Shown: positions 25,555 to 33,777, counted from the first letter of the stretch. The stretch: 64,000 bases of DNA from Sulfurimonas sp. HSL-1656 (GCF_039645585.1 NZ_CP147915.1:744001-808000); one strand, 5' to 3'. Translations and numbers: made by a program. The notes: a model not told the origin generated them from the letters alone.

Positions 25555-26684
25555 CGTATCTCTCCTTCGATCTTTCGGGCGAGTTTGTAGTGGAGCATCA
25601 GCGCGATCAGCTCCTCCTTGGTGTAGGTGGAGAGCACGTCGCGCGCCTCCTCCATGAAGAGCTCCCGGTCCTCTTCGGGCACGGTGTCTTTGAGCGAGAG
25701 CAGGGCCTTGTCGTAACCGCTGTGGTAGACCTTGTTGTCGTACTGCTCTTTTTTGACGATGTCGTAGAGGTTGTTGCGTGAAAAGGCGAGCAGGAAGGAG
25801 AGGTTCTCCCCGCTGCGGGCGAAATGTTCGATGCTCTGTTTCGGCATGACGAAGACGAAGGCGCCGATGGTCTCGCCGTCGCCGTTGTGCATCGGCTCGA
25901 AGAAGATGTATTTGTTTTCCCGGAGCATGACACGCTCTTTACGCAGCTGTTTCATATCCAGGCGCTGCAGGACCTTGAGGTTGACGTTGTTGTAGCGGCG
26001 GTTTCCGACAAGGTACCAGGCGACGGAGGGGTTGTTCTGCATCAGCACGGCGGTATTGTAGTAGCTGTCGTCGAGCAGCGCGTAGAGGTCGATGCCGAAC
26101 TTGTGGAAGAAGTCGGTACTGGCGTCGAAGAACTTTAGCACTTCGACGAAGCCGATGAGCTCCCCCTCTTCGTACATGGGGACCGTCGCTTTGATCCCCA
26201 GCCGCCGTCCGACTTCGATGGAAGCGCGCGGTTTTTTATGGAGGATGATCTCTTCGAGATCGCGGCGGTAGGTGTCGAGCGGCATGCCCGAAAAGAGGTT
26301 GTCCGCATCCCAGCTGCGGGCGAAGAGCGTTGAATCCGCCGTGATAACCTGGGCGCGTACAAGCTCGGAAGTGTTCTGCTGGACGCTCTGGATCATCCGT
26401 TTGAGCAGGGCGAAACCGGCCTCGTCGTCATCCTCTTTGAGGGCGTTGCGCAGGGTGTCGTTCTCGGAGAGGATCAGCGCGAAGCGCAGGGCGTCCTCCC
26501 TCTCGTTGCGCAGCTCGGTGCGGAGCGAAAGGCTGAGCTGGTCGCTGACCTCGTCGACGACCTGCCAGGAGACCTCTTTGTTCAGGGAGTAGACGGTCCA
26601 CGAGAGCAGGGCGAGCATGGCTGCAAAGGGGAAAATGAACCAGAACCGCTTCGGTGTGATGATCGTCAACTTCTTCTCCGTCAT
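25551..26684 (-). CDS. Membrane-anchored cache-domain sensor without output domain
   Basis: This 377-aa protein has one N-terminal transmembrane segment (FWFIFPFAAMLALLSWTVY). A large periplasmic part follows, with the double-cache features VRAQVITADSTLFARSWD, KPRASIEVGRRLGIKATVPM and GELIGFVEVLKFFD. After that comes a region ending KEELIALMLHYKLARKIEG. No kinase, HAMP, GGDEF or methyl-accepting domain is present. As first gene of an operon with a response regulator and a kinase, it is probably an accessory ligand-binding sensor acting through the kinase. That role is inference. Confidence 0.7.
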   Translation of the reverse strand: MTEKKLTIITPKRFWFIFPFAAMLALLSWTVYSLNKEVSWQVVDEVSDQLSLSLRTELRNEREDALRFALILSENDTLRNALKEDDDEAGFALLKRMIQSVQQNTSELVRAQVITADSTLFARSWDADNLFSGMPLDTYRRDLEEIILHKKPRASIEVGRRLGIKATVPMYEEGELIGFVEVLKFFDASTDFFHKFGIDLYALLDDSYYNTAVLMQNNPSVAWYLVGNRRYNNVNLKVLQRLDMKQLRKERVMLRENKYIFFEPMHNGDGETIGAFVFVMPKQSIEHFARSGENLSFLLAFSRNNLYDIVKKEQYDNKVYHSGYDKALLSLKDTVPEEDRELFMEEARDVLSTYTKEELIALMLHYKLARKIEGEIR

Positions 26685-26709
26685 AAGGGAGTGATGATAG
26701 CCGGATAAT

Positions 26710-26731
26710 ATAAATATTGTATAAAGATTTC
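26710..26731 (-). promoter_or_regulatory. 11-bp direct repeat before the sensor operon
   Basis: On the plus strand ATAAATATTGT (26710-26720) is followed by ATAAAGATTTC (26721-26731), 26 bases before the first gene. It is a more degenerate form of the sox-region repeat and suggests autoregulation. Confidence 0.4.
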
Positions 26732-26857
26732 AAATCTGATGAGAGCTTTTTGAGGAGACGGTTCCGACCTATTTCAAAATGTTGAATTAGGAACACAAAA
26801 GACGCAAGGGAGAAGGAAGTTTGAAAAACTGTCTGTAATCGTTAAAGATGGTTTGAG

Positions 26858-26863
26858 TACAAT
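26858..26863 (+). promoter_or_regulatory. Promoter -10 for the exported protein at 26917
   Basis: TACAAT lies in GTTTGAGTACAATGG, 53 bases before the start codon. No -35 match is clear. Confidence 0.4.
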
Positions 26864-26916
26864 GGCCGCTACGGTTTCGGGCATATACCAAAAATGACGA
26901 GACAAAGGATGGCGGG

Positions 26917-27756
26917 ATGTTCAGAACGATTTTGGTAACGGTGGTGTTGCTCTCGGGACTGCTGGCGCAGGCGGCACCGAGCGTGACGTTGAAGGTGAAA
27001 CAGCAGGAGCAGCACCTCTACAAGACGGTGTCGAAGACGGTGACGGTCAACGTGTTCGACATCAAGGGGTCGAAGGAGACGATGGACCAGATCGCGGCGG
27101 CGGGGGTAAAACTGCCGATGGAAGTCAACCAGACGCAGGCCATGACGAAGATCCTGAAAACGGGCCGCACGGCGAAAGGCGGAAAACTCCCTTTCTCCGG
27201 AAGCCTGGAAACGGCGGCCAAGGCCAGCAGCAGCCGCGGTGCCCAGGACTCGCACAAAAAGTTTGAGGTGACCGGTACGCTGGAAGGTACCAGGCCCACC
27301 ATCGAAACCGTCAAGGGGGAGGGGATCACCGCGGAGCTTGAAGGGCGGGTGAAACAGGCCCTTGCAAATGCCATGGCCACGCCCGTCTACCCGGAAAAAC
27401 CGCTCAAGGTCGGTGAGCATTTTACGCAGCAGGTGCCGGTCACGCTGCCGATGCAGGGGGCGGCGCCGATCCAGATCGTGCTGACGACCGAATATACCCT
27501 GACAAAGATCAACGGTTCCAAAGCCTACTTTGATATCGTGCAGCAGTACGCCCCCGCCCCGAGTACGGACGGTAAGGCGGTCAGACTCAGCGGAGCAGGG
27601 AAAGGGAAGATGACCTATGACAGCAAGCTGCTGCAGGTCCTCACACTGAAGACGGATTCTGTGATGGATATGAGCGTCAAAAGCGGCGACAAAGTCTCCA
27701 TGATCAAAACGAAAACGTCCAGCGATATCACGACGACCGTCACCCCGGTCAAATAG
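26917..27756 (+). CDS. Exported protein of unknown function
   Basis: This 279-aa protein has a signal peptide (MFRTILVTVVLLSGLLAQAAP). The mature part is rich in Thr, Lys and beta-strand patterns (VSKTVTVNVFDIKGS, TTEYTLTKINGSKAYFDIVQ, GKMTYDSKLLQVLTLKTDS, TSSDITTTVTPVK) and has no cysteine. The arrangement resembles periplasmic proteins of the DUF6263 kind, but I cannot confirm the family. It is the only plus-strand gene in the sulfur region and stands alone, between the sensor operon and the porin/DsrE-like pair. Confidence 0.6.
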   Translation: MFRTILVTVVLLSGLLAQAAPSVTLKVKQQEQHLYKTVSKTVTVNVFDIKGSKETMDQIAAAGVKLPMEVNQTQAMTKILKTGRTAKGGKLPFSGSLETAAKASSSRGAQDSHKKFEVTGTLEGTRPTIETVKGEGITAELEGRVKQALANAMATPVYPEKPLKVGEHFTQQVPVTLPMQGAAPIQIVLTTEYTLTKINGSKAYFDIVQQYAPAPSTDGKAVRLSGAGKGKMTYDSKLLQVLTLKTDSVMDMSVKSGDKVSMIKTKTSSDITTTVTPVK

Positions 27757-27769
27757 CTTCTCTCTTTTA

Positions 27770-27786
27770 GCGGCCCGTTGGGCTGC
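27770..27786 (+). terminator. Hairpin after the gene ending at 27756
   Basis: GCGGCCC (27770-27776) pairs with GGGCTGC (27780-27786), with one G-T pair and a 3-base loop. The tail CCTTATGC has no T run, so it is a weak terminator candidate. Confidence 0.35.
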
Positions 27787-27897
27787 CCTTATGCTGTCTT
27801 ATCCCTCGTCCCCTTGTTCGTTTGAAGAGCCGGAAGGCCCTTCGATAACGTACCGGTCAGAAATACTATAGCGGTGCAGTAGTACCGAACGCTGCCG

Positions 27898-28401
27898 TTA
27901 CTGGATTTTAATATAGGCGAACCCGTCGCGCTGATCGTCAATGACCTTGATGATGCCGCCGGGGGTGATCTCCACGTTGTCGGCGATCTGTGCCGCTTTG
28001 ACGTTCTTTTTATCCATGGTGTTCTGACAGGCGAAGAAGGTAATGTTGTCGCCGCCGAGCAGTTTGAGGCCGTTAAAGCGTTTGCGCGTCCCTTCGCCCG
28101 TCGGCCCTCCTTTCTCCAGGTAGGGTTTGGCCTCGAAGCCGGTCCCTTTGAAGTCCTTCATGAAGTATTGCAGGCAGGGCCCCAGTGCGACGACGTCGAT
28201 CTGGTACTGGATCAGGTTTTTCTCGTAATATGTCACGGCGTTGTTCAGCGTGTTCAGCATGAGGTGGACCCTCTGGACGTCGGGGAAGTCGCACTGATAG
28301 ACGATCTTGACGACGTCATCATCGTCATCGGCCCAGACCGTCGGTATGAAAAAGGTGAGTGCCAGTGCCATCACCATCCGTGTCATCGATACTTTTTTCA
28401 T
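27898..28401 (-). CDS. Exported DsrE-family protein paired with a porin
   Basis: This 167-aa protein has a signal peptide (MTRMVMALALTFFIPTVWA). The DsrE-like core reads VKIVYQCDFPDVQRVHLMLN, YQIDVVALGPCLQYF and ITFFACQNTM, ending GFAYIKIQ. Three cysteines are seen; the one in ACQNTM matches the core Cys of the sox-operon paralogue. The start 28401 has a signal peptide and follows AAAGGAGAAAAC; the longer reading to 28557 would sit in the porin gene. It is 11 bases after the porin and in one operon with it. Confidence 0.75.
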   Translation of the reverse strand: MKKVSMTRMVMALALTFFIPTVWADDDDDVVKIVYQCDFPDVQRVHLMLNTLNNAVTYYEKNLIQYQIDVVALGPCLQYFMKDFKGTGFEAKPYLEKGGPTGEGTRKRFNGLKLLGGDNITFFACQNTMDKKNVKAAQIADNVEITPGGIIKVIDDQRDGFAYIKIQ

Positions 28402-28412
28402 GTTTTCTCCTT

Positions 28413-29819
28413 TTAAAATGCCGCGGTGACCTGGATCGCGAGCCGATCGCCCATGTTGTCCAGAACGTCCTGCGCTGCAGCGTTGCCCGGTGCTTTCGCA
28501 TCGCGGATCATATAGTTGAAATCGATCCGCGTCGGTCCGCGGAAACGATAAGAACATCCCAGGGTGAAGGTCTGGAAATCGCGTTCGCCCTTGGTGTCGT
28601 TGGTCAGTCGGTTCATAAAGTCATAGCGGCCGAAGACCTCGAACTGCTTGGGGAGGAGTTCATATTGCAGGTTGAGGTAGCCGCCCGCTGCCTTGTTCTC
28701 GGTGCCGACGGCGAACTGCAGTTGCCAATCTTCCTGATAGGGGTCCGGGTCTTTGTCCTTGGCGCCCGTGTAGATCATCCCTTCAGCCCACATGTATTCC
28801 GCTTCCGCCCGCAGGCCATTTTGATAGTAGGAAAGGCCGATGCCGTAGCGTTTGCGGTCGTGTTTGACGGGCGTGGTCGTGCCGTTGACGTCGGTAGAGT
28901 AGAGCAGCCGCTTACCGGTCTGGCCCCAGACAAAAAACTTAAGGGCTTCGGTATAAAAGCCTCTGCCGGCGCCGAAGTTGTCTTCGAGGGCCAGATAGCC
29001 GTAATGGGTTGCCTGGTGGTCTGAAGCAATGTGGGAAATCCCGCTACCGTTACCGTACATATAGGCGTAACTGAGCGTCCACCCCTGGCCGAGTGCAAAG
29101 GTGTCAAAAAGCTCGAGTCCCATGTCCCGGAATGCGGCGATCGGGCGTGTAACATCGGTGCTGGTATAGTGCACCGTCGAAGCGCCGCCGGCTGCTTTGC
29201 CGGTCTCTGCCGTGCCGACCTTTGACACCTGGCGCTCGAGCAGCTGCTGGTTCGTCATTGTGGTGAATTCGATGTAGGGGGAGACGAAGACGGCCCGAAG
29301 TCCTTCTTCGCTGCCCGGGGTTTTAAACATACCGATGCGTGCATTAAGTCCCGGGATGTGGCGGAGGGTCACCGACGCGTCGGTGAAGTAAGTGGCGGTA
29401 TCATGTCCGGCAAGATTATTGACGGCGTTATTGCCGAATTCCGTCATGAAAAAATAGTTGACTTTATTGTCATTGTCGGCCATACCGCGTGCGGCGAGTC
29501 TGGCACGAAACAGGCTGAACCCCTCCTGGTCGGTCAGGTTGGGGTTCAATAAAGAGAACGGTGTCTTGTTCACACCGTTGGGATCGATGAAGACATCGCC
29601 GTAATCTTGTTTGTAGTTGGCCTGGATGAAGCCCCAGACGACAGGCATCTTGTTGCGATAGGGCCCGACAACCCCTTTGGGTGCGACGTTGTCGGGCTGT
29701 GTACCCTGCAGCATCAGCCAGTTGGCCGCCTCCAGTGACATGGCGCTAAAAAGCATGACTATTATTCCTGCAACTCCCCTGAAAAAGAGGCGCATTAAAC
29801 CGTTTCCTTGCGTGGGCAT
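28413..29819 (-). CDS. Outer membrane porin
   Basis: This protein of about 468 aa has a signal sequence (LFFRGVAGIIVMLFSAMSLEAA). Barrel strands follow, such as GWTLSYAYMYGNGSG and YGIGLSYYQNGLRAEAEYMW, with a terminal DRLAIQVTAAF ending in Phe. It looks like a phosphate-selective (OprO/P-like) or related anion porin. Two starts are possible: ATG 29819 after AAGGATGGGAA, or ATG 29795 after AAGGAAACGG, the latter giving a more typical signal length. Its promoter carries the sox-type repeat and a DsrE-like gene follows, so it may admit a sulfur anion. The substrate is inference. Confidence 0.72.
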   Translation of the reverse strand: MPTQGNGLMRLFFRGVAGIIVMLFSAMSLEAANWLMLQGTQPDNVAPKGVVGPYRNKMPVVWGFIQANYKQDYGDVFIDPNGVNKTPFSLLNPNLTDQEGFSLFRARLAARGMADNDNKVNYFFMTEFGNNAVNNLAGHDTATYFTDASVTLRHIPGLNARIGMFKTPGSEEGLRAVFVSPYIEFTTMTNQQLLERQVSKVGTAETGKAAGGASTVHYTSTDVTRPIAAFRDMGLELFDTFALGQGWTLSYAYMYGNGSGISHIASDHQATHYGYLALEDNFGAGRGFYTEALKFFVWGQTGKRLLYSTDVNGTTTPVKHDRKRYGIGLSYYQNGLRAEAEYMWAEGMIYTGAKDKDPDPYQEDWQLQFAVGTENKAAGGYLNLQYELLPKQFEVFGRYDFMNRLTNDTKGERDFQTFTLGCSYRFRGPTRIDFNYMIRDAKAPGNAAAQDVLDNMGDRLAIQVTAAF

Positions 29820-30194
29820 TTCCCATCCTTTTGATTTGAATGGCGATGATCATAGACACGGAGTGTAAAATTAATATAAAAATTTCGAATATTTTTGATA
29901 TTTTTGTGATTAGATTTTATTATGCAGTATGGCCGAAGGCAGGGCGGGTCCTATTTGCAGATAAGAATTGCAGTACAGCATTGTTCGGGCAAGAGTGACG
30001 CTCGGTTTTCCCTGCTTTTGTAACGGTTGACTATTGATTTGAGGCCTTCGGCAGTGCTACGCACATCGCCTTCGGTTTGTCCTAGCTGCGCTCCGGAATT
30101 CCGCTACGCTGCATCGCTCGCCGAAACGCCAAAACAAGGGTACCACTCGCCTAGCGATGTTTCCTTGAGCAATGGGCGTTTCTTTATGGCGAGC
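29820..30194. other. 375-bp intergenic region with inverted repeats
   Basis: It holds the porin promoter and operator (29865-29886), an AT-rich tract to about 29925, then G+C-rich sequence with no open gene. GCCGAAGGC near 29933 and GCCTTCGGC near 30043 are inverted copies. CTCGCCGAAACGCC (30117-30130) can pair with GGCGTTTC (30175-30182) and GGCGAG (30188-30193), ending just past the radA stop. It may be a decayed repeat or gene remnant, with the last stem acting as radA terminator. Confidence 0.5.
29865..29886 (-). promoter_or_regulatory. 11-bp direct repeat before the porin gene
   Basis: On the plus strand GTAAAATTAAT (29865-29875) is followed by ATAAAAATTTC (29876-29886), 46 bases before ATG 29819. 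It has the same spacing and orientation as the site before soxX. Confidence 0.45.
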
Positions 30195-31541
30195 TCACAT
30201 CCAATCGATCAGTTTGGTGACTTCGTCGACGGCGTAGCATTTCACGCCGTGGCTCTGCTGGGGTTTCTTAGCGACGAGGGCCTTCGCAATGCCGTGCATG
30301 GAAAGCTCGCGCAGGCGGGTGTCGAGCTGGAAAACTTCGCGCACGTCCCCCACCAGGGAGACCTCGCCGATGAAGACGGTCTCCTTGGAGACGGTGCGGT
30401 CGCGGAAGCTGCTGATGATGGCGGCGAGCACGGCGAGGTCGGCGGCGGTCTCGTTGATCTTGATGCCGCCGGTGATGTTGATGAAGACGTCGTAGGAGTT
30501 CAGCGGCAGCTCCAGTTTGCGCTCCAGCAGCGCCAGGAGCATGTTGAGGCGGTTCGTGTCGAAGCCCGTCGCCTGGCGCTTGGGGTTGGAAGCGTGCGAT
30601 TCGCTGACAAGGGCCTGCACCTCGAGAATGATCGGACGCGACCCCTCCATGATGACGGTAAGCGCCGAACCGCTCTGCGCACGGTTTTTGTCGAAGAAGC
30701 GCGACCCGATGTCCTTGGCGCTGACGAGTCCCTCGTTGCGCATTTCGAAGACGCCGATCTCGCTGGTGGGGCCGAAGCGGTTTTTGAAACCGCGCAGGAT
30801 CCGCAGCTCCTGGGCGCTGTCTCCTTCGAAGTAGAGCACGGTGTCGACCATGTGTTCCAGCACCCGCGGCCCGGCGATGGAGCCCTCTTTGGTGATGTGG
30901 CCGATGATGAAGATGGCGATGCGCCGCTCTTTGGCGATGCGCATCAGCTCGAAGGTGATCTGGCGCACCTGGGTGACGGAGCCGGGGGCGGAGGTGACGG
31001 CTTCGCTGTAGAGCGTCTGGATGGAGTCGATGATGAGGCATTCGTAGCTGCGGTGGGCCAGTTCGGAGAGCACCTGCTCCAGGCGGATCTCGCTGAGGAG
31101 GTAGAGGTTGTCGGCATTGGCGTCGAGGCGGTTGGCCCGCAGTTTGACCTGCCCTTCGCTCTCTTCGCCGGTGACGTAGAGGGTGTTGCGGCCGCCCTTG
31201 GCGATGTTCGCGCCGATTTTGAGCAGCAGGGTCGATTTACCGACACCGGGGCTGCCGCCGATGAGTGTCAGTGATCCGGGCACGACCCCGCCGCCGAGGA
31301 CCATGTCGAGTTCGACATCGTCGGAGCTGAAGCGCTCCACTTCGGTATGGGCGATCTCGTTGATGGGCTGCGCCTTGGCCTTGCCGGTGACGGAAGAAGC
31401 GGTCTGTTTCAATATCTCCTGCTGCTGGTCACTGAGCTCTACGAGCGAGTCCCACGCCCCGCAATTGGGGCATTTGCCCATCCATTTGGCCGAGGTGAAG
31501 CCGCAGTGCTGGCATTCGAAGAGGGATTTTTTCTTGGCCAC
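30195..31541 (-). CDS. radA: DNA repair protein RadA
   Basis: This 448-aa protein is a RecA-like ATPase that processes recombination intermediates. It has an N-terminal C4 zinc finger (CQHCG then CPNCG), Walker A GGSPGVGKST, the RadA signature KNRFGPT and a C-terminal Lon-like domain. The start is GTG 31541 (VAKKKSLFEC) after GGAGGCATC; the longer ATG reading to 31577 is rejected on ribosome-site grounds. It follows ftsY by 88 bases. Confidence 0.93.
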   Translation of the reverse strand: MAKKKSLFECQHCGFTSAKWMGKCPNCGAWDSLVELSDQQQEILKQTASSVTGKAKAQPINEIAHTEVERFSSDDVELDMVLGGGVVPGSLTLIGGSPGVGKSTLLLKIGANIAKGGRNTLYVTGEESEGQVKLRANRLDANADNLYLLSEIRLEQVLSELAHRSYECLIIDSIQTLYSEAVTSAPGSVTQVRQITFELMRIAKERRIAIFIIGHITKEGSIAGPRVLEHMVDTVLYFEGDSAQELRILRGFKNRFGPTSEIGVFEMRNEGLVSAKDIGSRFFDKNRAQSGSALTVIMEGSRPIILEVQALVSESHASNPKRQATGFDTNRLNMLLALLERKLELPLNSYDVFINITGGIKINETAADLAVLAAIISSFRDRTVSKETVFIGEVSLVGDVREVFQLDTRLRELSMHGIAKALVAKKPQQSHGVKCYAVDEVTKLIDWM

Positions 31542-31629
31542 GATGCCTCCGTAGATTCGTGATGTTTTGGAAAGCATAGCATACCGCCTGAACAGGCGGT
31601 CATACTATGGCGCAGTGACAGATGGGTAT

Positions 31630-32508
31630 TTAGGCTTCCGCCTCAAAAATCGGATCGAGAAAGCCGTCGATGAACTCGAACTTGTTGAAGGGAACGAGGT
31701 CATCGGGCTGTTCGCCGACGCCGACGAAGAAGATCGGCAGCCGCAGCGCGTAGGCGATGGAGAAGATCGATCCCCCCTTGGCCGTGCCGTCGAGCTTGGT
31801 GATGATGATGCCGTCGACGTCGACCATGTCGTTGAAGGCCTTGGCCTGCGCGATGGCGGAGTTGCCCTGGGTACCGTCGATGATGAGGATCTTGCGGTGC
31901 GGGGCGCCGGCATGCGCCTTGTCGCAGATGCGGACGATCTTCTTGAGCTCTTCGGAGAGGTTCGTCTGGGTGTGGAGCCGCCCGGCGGTGTCGATGATGA
32001 CATGCTCGAAACCGCGTGCCTTGGCAGATTCAATGGCGTCGTAGGCGACGGCGGAGGGGTCATGCCCCTGGCGCGAGGAGACGATGGGCACGCCCAGGCG
32101 GTCGGCCCAGCGGGTCAGCTGCTCGATCGCCGCGGCGCGGAAGGTGTCGGAGGCCCCCAGCAGGACCCGCTCCCCCGCGTTCATGTAGTGCTGGGTGAGT
32201 TTGGCGATCGTCGTCGTCTTGCCGGCGCCGTTGACCCCGATGATCAGGTCGACGAAGGGCTTTTCATGATCGGGTTTTTCATAGTTCGCCCAGGCGAGGG
32301 TCGCCATCAGCTTCGATTCGAGCTGTTCGCGTGTCACGTCGTCGGTGTAGAGTTCTCGCATGATGATCTCGATGAGATCGTATTCGACGTCCGCTTCAAG
32401 CAGAATATCCTCGAGTTCATCCTTGGGAATGCGTTTGCGTTTTTTCGGGGCGACGCTTTTCATCGCCTCCGCGGTTTTCTGAAGCCCTTTTTTGAAGAAA
32501 CCGAGCAT
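31630..32508 (-). CDS. ftsY: Signal recognition particle receptor FtsY
   Basis: This 292-aa SRP GTPase targets membrane proteins to the translocon. A short basic N-terminal segment (MLGFFKKGLQKTAEAMK) suits membrane contact; the long acidic A-domain of E. coli FtsY is absent. The NG domain has GVNGAGKTTT at 91-100, DTFRAAA, DTAGR and TKLDGTAKGG. It starts 3 bases after the TlpA-like gene, so the pair is co-transcribed. Confidence 0.93.
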   Translation of the reverse strand: MLGFFKKGLQKTAEAMKSVAPKKRKRIPKDELEDILLEADVEYDLIEIIMRELYTDDVTREQLESKLMATLAWANYEKPDHEKPFVDLIIGVNGAGKTTTIAKLTQHYMNAGERVLLGASDTFRAAAIEQLTRWADRLGVPIVSSRQGHDPSAVAYDAIESAKARGFEHVIIDTAGRLHTQTNLSEELKKIVRICDKAHAGAPHRKILIIDGTQGNSAIAQAKAFNDMVDVDGIIITKLDGTAKGGSIFSIAYALRLPIFFVGVGEQPDDLVPFNKFEFIDGFLDPIFEAEA

Positions 32509-32511
32509 GGT

Positions 32512-33087
32512 CTAGTTTGCCTCCGCCAGCGCTTTCAGGTCGGATTCGAGCATCTCTTCCGGGACGAGGCCGGAGTAGTATTTGACGAACCGTCCGTTTT
32601 TGTAGACCACCATGAGCGGGATGGGGAAGTCCTGCCCGACCCCGATGGCGCCGGCGACGGCGCGGGAGAACTTCTGGTTGTCGGGCGAGTTCACGAGGCT
32701 GTACTCCACGCCGATATCTTCCGCAAAACGCGCGTAATAGGCGTTGTCGTTCCCCTCTTCGATGGTGACACCGATGATCTTGACCTTGCCTTGCAGTTTT
32801 TTCTGCAGGCTGCTGAGGTGCGGCGCCTCGGCGCGGCAGGGCGGACACCAGGTGGCGAAGATGTCGTAGACGATAACCGGTTCGGCAACACCGCTGATGC
32901 GGAAATCCGTGCCGGATTTGGTCACTTCGTAGCTCGAGCCGTTGATATCGTTGAGGGTGTAGACGGTCTTGGCGATCAGCGCTTCCGCGTCGCCTTCCTG
33001 CGCACCGTTTTTGCTGTCGCTGCAGCCGCCGAGCATCATCAGGGCGACAAGTGCGGTTATCGTAAACTGTTTTACCATCATTTTCAT
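32512..33087 (-). CDS. TlpA-like thioredoxin lipoprotein
   Basis: This 191-aa protein has a lipobox (MMLGGC, Cys22), so it should be anchored in a membrane facing the periplasm. A TlpA/ResA fold follows, with the redox pair Cys81-Pro-Pro-Cys84 (ATWCPPC) and cis-Pro in FPIPLMVV. It probably reduces disulfides of exported proteins such as apocytochromes c, of which this window encodes three. It comes directly before ftsY. The start ATG 33087 precedes a second ATG (33078). Confidence 0.85.
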   Translation of the reverse strand: MKMMVKQFTITALVALMMLGGCSDSKNGAQEGDAEALIAKTVYTLNDINGSSYEVTKSGTDFRISGVAEPVIVYDIFATWCPPCRAEAPHLSSLQKKLQGKVKIIGVTIEEGNDNAYYARFAEDIGVEYSLVNSPDNQKFSRAVAGAIGVGQDFPIPLMVVYKNGRFVKYYSGLVPEEMLESDLKALAEAN

Positions 33088-33110
33088 ACCTGTTTGTTAA
33101 AATGGCCGAT

Positions 33111-33116
33111 ATTATA
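33111..33116 (-). promoter_or_regulatory. Promoter -10 for the TlpA-like/ftsY operon
   Basis: On the minus strand GGGTTATAATATCGG contains TATAAT, 23 bases before the TlpA-like start. A plus-strand TAAAAT at 33098-33103 may serve the divergent gene at 33178. Confidence 0.55.
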
Positions 33117-33177
33117 ACCCATCTCCGGTAAAGCCCCATTACCCGGGCCGCGGAGGTGGTTTCGAACGAGGTGCCTC

Positions 33178-33777
33178 ATGACGAAAGCCGCATTCCGCGA
33201 CATCTGCCTGGAAAGGCAGCGGTCGGTCTGGGAACACAACCGGCTCGAGCGGGATAAACGGCTCTGCGATGCCCTCTATGCGGAGGTGCGTGCCACTGGC
33301 GGAAAAGATATCCTGCTCTTCTGGCCGCTGGGCAGCGAACCGGATCTGCGGCCGCTGCTGCACCGGTTGCGACGGGAGGGGTGGAACGTCTATCTGCCTT
33401 TTATGGTCGGTGCAAGCTTCCGGATGGTACCATTTAGATACCCGATGTACCGTAAAAAATTTGGGATTTACGAACCGGGATACAGTAACAGAAACATTAA
33501 TAAGATTGATATAGCTGTGGTGCCAGCCGTCGGGGTTGACGCACAGGCACGCCGCATCGGATTCGGCAAGGGGATGTACGACCGTTTCTTTGCCCGATTG
33601 AACAGAAAACCAAAAACGATCTTTGTTCAACTCGAAGAGTGTATGACAAACGAGAAAATTTGCGATGATTACGATGTTTCGGCTGATGTGCTGTTGACAC
33701 CGTCGGCCCGCTACGAAGCAGCGGGGACGATACATGATAAACGAAATACTCTCCGGAGGCGCGATCGCCACGATTAG
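33178..33777 (+). CDS. 5-formyltetrahydrofolate cyclo-ligase
   Basis: This 199-aa enzyme converts 5-formyl-THF to 5,10-methenyl-THF using ATP. Seen are the N-terminal basic KAAFRDICLERQRSV, LLFWPLGSEPDLRPLL, the substrate loop KKFGIYEPGY and the C-terminal nucleotide motif VGVDAQARRIGFGKGMYDRF. The last 44 bases overlap the rny start. The stretch from about 33420 to 33720 is markedly more AT-rich than its surroundings, although the protein motifs there are well kept. Confidence 0.88.
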   Translation: MTKAAFRDICLERQRSVWEHNRLERDKRLCDALYAEVRATGGKDILLFWPLGSEPDLRPLLHRLRREGWNVYLPFMVGASFRMVPFRYPMYRKKFGIYEPGYSNRNINKIDIAVVPAVGVDAQARRIGFGKGMYDRFFARLNRKPKTIFVQLEECMTNEKICDDYDVSADVLLTPSARYEAAGTIHDKRNTLRRRDRHD

